A stretch of 64,000 nucleotides of DNA from Burkholderia savannae. GTDB taxonomy: Bacteria > Pseudomonadota > Gammaproteobacteria > Burkholderiales > Burkholderiaceae. The first letter of the stretch is position 1. Each line of letters starts with the position of its first letter. A program made the position numbers and the translations under genes. The DNA lies in assembly GCF_001524445.2 (NCBI RefSeq), contig NZ_CP013418.1:930001-994000 (forward strand). The letters are read 5' to 3'. The notes below the pieces were generated by a model, which worked only from the letters and a program-made list of their open reading frames with translations, searched no databases and was not told the origin of the DNA. Positions 61,837-64,000 of the stretch are shown piece after piece.

Positions 61837-62678
61837 CGCGCGAGCGGGTGCACGGTTTCGTTCAGCACCTGTGCGCGAGCGCCGATCGGGAAATTCGACA
61901 GTGCGCCGAAGTCGCCCTCACGGTAGCCGAAGATCTTGCCGTCCGTCTTGCACCGGTCCAGATCGATCAGCACGACGCCGAGCGTCGGCACGATCTTCTC
62001 GCGCCAGACGAACAGGTACAGCGCGTCGGCGAGCTTGAAGTAATGGCAGCGGTCGACGTCCGCGAGCCCGCGCTCGACGCCTTCCAGGCAATGCCACGCG
62101 TAGAAGTCGTCGTTCAGGTAGATGTGCTCGTAGCACTCCGTCGGGCTGTAACGGTACATCGTCCGCTTGCCGATCAGTTCGCGCGTCGGCGCGTGCAGCG
62201 GGCCGGGCGCCGCGGCACCCACGATCGCGCCGTGGCGGAACGCCGCCTCGACGCCCGTCAGCGGCAGCCCGCGCGCGACACGCGAGAATGCATCGATGCG
62301 CACGTCGCCCTCGGTCGGCAGCACGCCTTCGACCGACGTCCAGACGGCCCGCGGCAAATCGAGCACGATGCTGACCGACGTCGCGCGGCGGGTCGGGTCG
62401 ACATAGTCGACGAAGTAGATGCCGTCGCGCAGCTGCGTCGCGCGGTACGCGGCCTCGCCGCCTGCCCCGGCGGCATCGCTTGCGTCGCGTGCCGCCCGCT
62501 GCTCGCGCCAGTGCAGCGTCGATCGGTCGGCGAACGTGTATTCGCGCGTCGCGCCGTCCGTCGCCGTGAGCGTGAGCGTGCGCCCCGCGAGATCGTCGAC
62601 GGGTTCGAGTATGTGGCTGTCGGGCGCGAAGCCTTCGGCCAGCGCGCCGACTTGAATGAAGACCGGATCTGCTCCCAT
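61833..62678 (-). CDS. MoaF family protein
   Basis: 281 residues, a two-domain lipocalin-like MoaF (named from the Klebsiella tyramine-oxidase operon; despite the name no molybdopterin role is shown). Features: GRTLTLTATDGATREYTF near residue 30, DGIYFVDYVDPTRRATSVSIVLDL near 85, ELIGKRTMYRYSPTECYEHIYLNDDFYAWHCLEG near 165, YFKLADALYLFVWREKIVPTLGVVLIDL near 215. ATG 62678 has GGAGG 5 nt upstream. First gene of the pair with the SDR. Confidence 0.85.
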   Translation of the reverse strand: MGADPVFIQVGALAEGFAPDSHILEPVDDLAGRTLTLTATDGATREYTFADRSTLHWREQRAARDASDAAGAGGEAAYRATQLRDGIYFVDYVDPTRRATSVSIVLDLPRAVWTSVEGVLPTEGDVRIDAFSRVARGLPLTGVEAAFRHGAIVGAAAPGPLHAPTRELIGKRTMYRYSPTECYEHIYLNDDFYAWHCLEGVERGLADVDRCHYFKLADALYLFVWREKIVPTLGVVLIDLDRCKTDGKIFGYREGDFGALSNFPIGARAQVLNETVHPLAR

Positions 62679-63086
62679 GCTTTCCTCCGATTGAGCGACG
62701 CGCCGGCGGGCGCGATCGCGAAACAGGAGGCTATGGTGCCCGCGCGCCTGACGGCGCGGTATCGACCGAATGGCTGAACGGCGGCAGCGGCGGCGGTTGC
62801 CAAGCGGATGCGTTTCGCAAGCGCGCCGCACGCACGACGCGATCCAACCATGCGGCAAACGGCAATCGACGCCCGTTCCACGACGTCGCGCAGCATCGAC
62901 AGCCCCGGCGCCGTCGGAACGGCGCCGGCAGGCTCACGCACAGCGGGCCGCCCGCCTCCCGACGGCGATGCGCGCGCGCTGATTCGCGTTTCAGCGCCGC
63001 GCCCGCACGCATTCTCCCTCGGGCCGTCGCAACCGCGCGTCACGATCCGACCCGGCGCGCTCCGCCGCGCCGACGGGATCGCCCGC
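62679..63086. other. Intergenic region
   Basis: About 400 nt between the MoaF-type gene and the aldo/keto reductase gene. No gene, repeat or hairpin I can support; open frames here have the composition of chance. Confidence 0.4.
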
Positions 63087-64000
63087 TTACGGCGCGCTCG
63101 CGTCGTCGAGCCGCTTGACGTCGTCCGCGTCGAGCCGCAGCCGGATCGCCGCGCCGAGCGCACCCAATTGCTCGACCGACGTCGCGCTCGCGATCGGCGC
63201 GGTGACGCTCGGCCGCGCGATCTGCCACGCGAGCGCAACTGACGTCGGCGTCGAGTCGTGCTTCGCCGCGACCTCATCGAGCGCCTCGAGAATCCGCAAG
63301 CCGCGCGGGTTCAGGTATTGCTCGACGCGCCCGCCGCGCGCGCTTTTCTTCAGGTCCGCCTCGGTGCGGTACTTGCCCGACAGGAAGCCGCTCGCGAGCG
63401 CGTAGTAAGTGACGACGCCGAGCTTCAGCTCGGTCGCGACCGGTTCGAGATCGCGCTCGTATTCTGCGCGGTCGTACAGGTTGTATTCGGGCTGGATCAC
63501 CTGATACGCGGGCAGGCCGGCGCGGCGGCTCAACTCGGCCGCCTCGCGCAGCCGCGCGCCGCTGTAGTTCGACGCGCCGATGATCCGCACCTTGCCCTGC
63601 TCGATCAGCGTCTGGTATGCGCCGAGCGTTTCTTCGAGCGGCGCGGTGTCGGCAAGATCGCGGTGCGAGAAATAGAGATCGATGTAGTCGGTTTGCAAGC
63701 GCCGCAGCGAATCGTCGGCGGCCTTCAGGATGTTCTCGCGCGACAGGCCCGCCCGCGCTTCGAGCAACCCGACCTTCGTCGCGATGACGACCTGGTCGCG
63801 CTTGCCCGAGCGCTTGAGCCACTTGCCGATGATCGTCTCCGATTCGCCGCCTCGGTTGCCGGGCGCCCAGGCCGAGTAGACGTCGGCCGTGTCGATGAAG
63901 TTGATGCCGGCGTCGGCGAGCGCGTCGAGCAGCGAGAACGACGTGTTCTCGTCGGCGGTCCAGCCGAACACGTTGCCGCCGAACACGAGCGGCGAAACTT
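63087..64000 (-). CDS. Aldo/keto reductase (N-terminus outside window)
   Basis: About 304 residues visible; the frame is open through the right edge, so only a short N-terminal part is missing. Catalytic Asp/Tyr in NFIDTADVYSAW near residue 30 of the visible part, Lys in VIATKVGLLE near 70, His in YFSHRDLADTAPLEE near 108; NADPH-side motif PIASATSVEQLGAL near 265. Cytoplasmic NADPH-dependent carbonyl reductase, YajO/IolS-like. The stop codon is TAA-type at 63087-63089. Confidence 0.88.
   Translation of the reverse strand, partial: VSPLVFGGNVFGWTADENTSFSLLDALADAGINFIDTADVYSAWAPGNRGGESETIIGKWLKRSGKRDQVVIATKVGLLEARAGLSRENILKAADDSLRRLQTDYIDLYFSHRDLADTAPLEETLGAYQTLIEQGKVRIIGASNYSGARLREAAELSRRAGLPAYQVIQPEYNLYDRAEYERDLEPVATELKLGVVTYYALASGFLSGKYRTEADLKKSARGGRVEQYLNPRGLRILEALDEVAAKHDSTPTSVALAWQIARPSVTAPIASATSVEQLGALGAAIRLRLDADDVKRLDDASAP

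Noticed and set aside
1..64000. tRNA, rRNA or prophage/integrative element genes
   Set aside because: No cloverleaf-like sequence, integrase, phage structural gene or rRNA segment was recognised; the IS110 element is the only mobile element found.

Overview
The window is very GC-rich and reads as chromosomal DNA of the Burkholderia pseudomallei group, probably chromosome 2. The evidence is a porin matching Omp38 of B. pseudomallei/B. thailandensis (44081-45205) and the three-gene quorum-sensing locus pmlR/btaR1 - rsaM - pmlI/btaI1 (38152-40217). The exact species cannot be fixed from the sequence alone. No rRNA, tRNA, CRISPR array or prophage was seen.

Layout. 1-6.5 kb: the end of a sulfonate-type ABC binding protein, a lysoplasmalogenase, then a four-gene operon (flavin monooxygenase, SDR, PF10118 'metal-dependent hydrolase', alpha/beta hydrolase) behind a promoter overlapped by a perfect dyad operator. 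6-18 kb: mostly single genes (glycolipid-binding fold protein, arylamine N-acetyltransferase, DUF2501 protein, a Cys/Met-type PLP enzyme with divergent Lrp regulator, amidase, universal stress protein), then a trimeric autotransporter adhesin with an OmpA lipoprotein gene. 18.1-31.4 kb: a tightly packed 14-gene minus-strand operon for an apparently undescribed aromatic catabolic route. It holds a three-component Rieske oxygenase, extradiol dioxygenase, meta-cleavage-type hydrolase, two SDRs, a cupin, a ThDP enzyme, an aspartate-dehydrogenase-like enzyme, an aldehyde dehydrogenase, an MFS importer and an IclR regulator. A divergent porin gene and a second, closely related IclR gene follow. The shared intergenic region carries two IclR-like palindromes, each just downstream of a predicted promoter.

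34-50 kb: AlkB-like dioxygenase, RutE-like nitroreductase, metallophosphoesterase, MgtC, the quorum-sensing locus with a cep-type lux box, ribA, CBS protein, rnk, omp38, an OYE-family reductase, acetyltransferases and a LysE exporter. One GNAT gene is broken at a G8 tract. 50-64 kb: a third porin, an amine/amino-acid catabolic operon (AraC regulator, DUF3156, APC permease, class III aminotransferase, aldehyde dehydrogenase), a LuxR-family regulator split by an IS110-family element whose structured 5' end looks like a bridge RNA, a decayed SDR remnant, an SDR-MoaF pair, and the start-truncated edge of an aldo/keto reductase.

A theme across the window is a set of heptamer tandem arrays (TCGGNNN family) in intergenic DNA at four places, typical of variable-number repeats.
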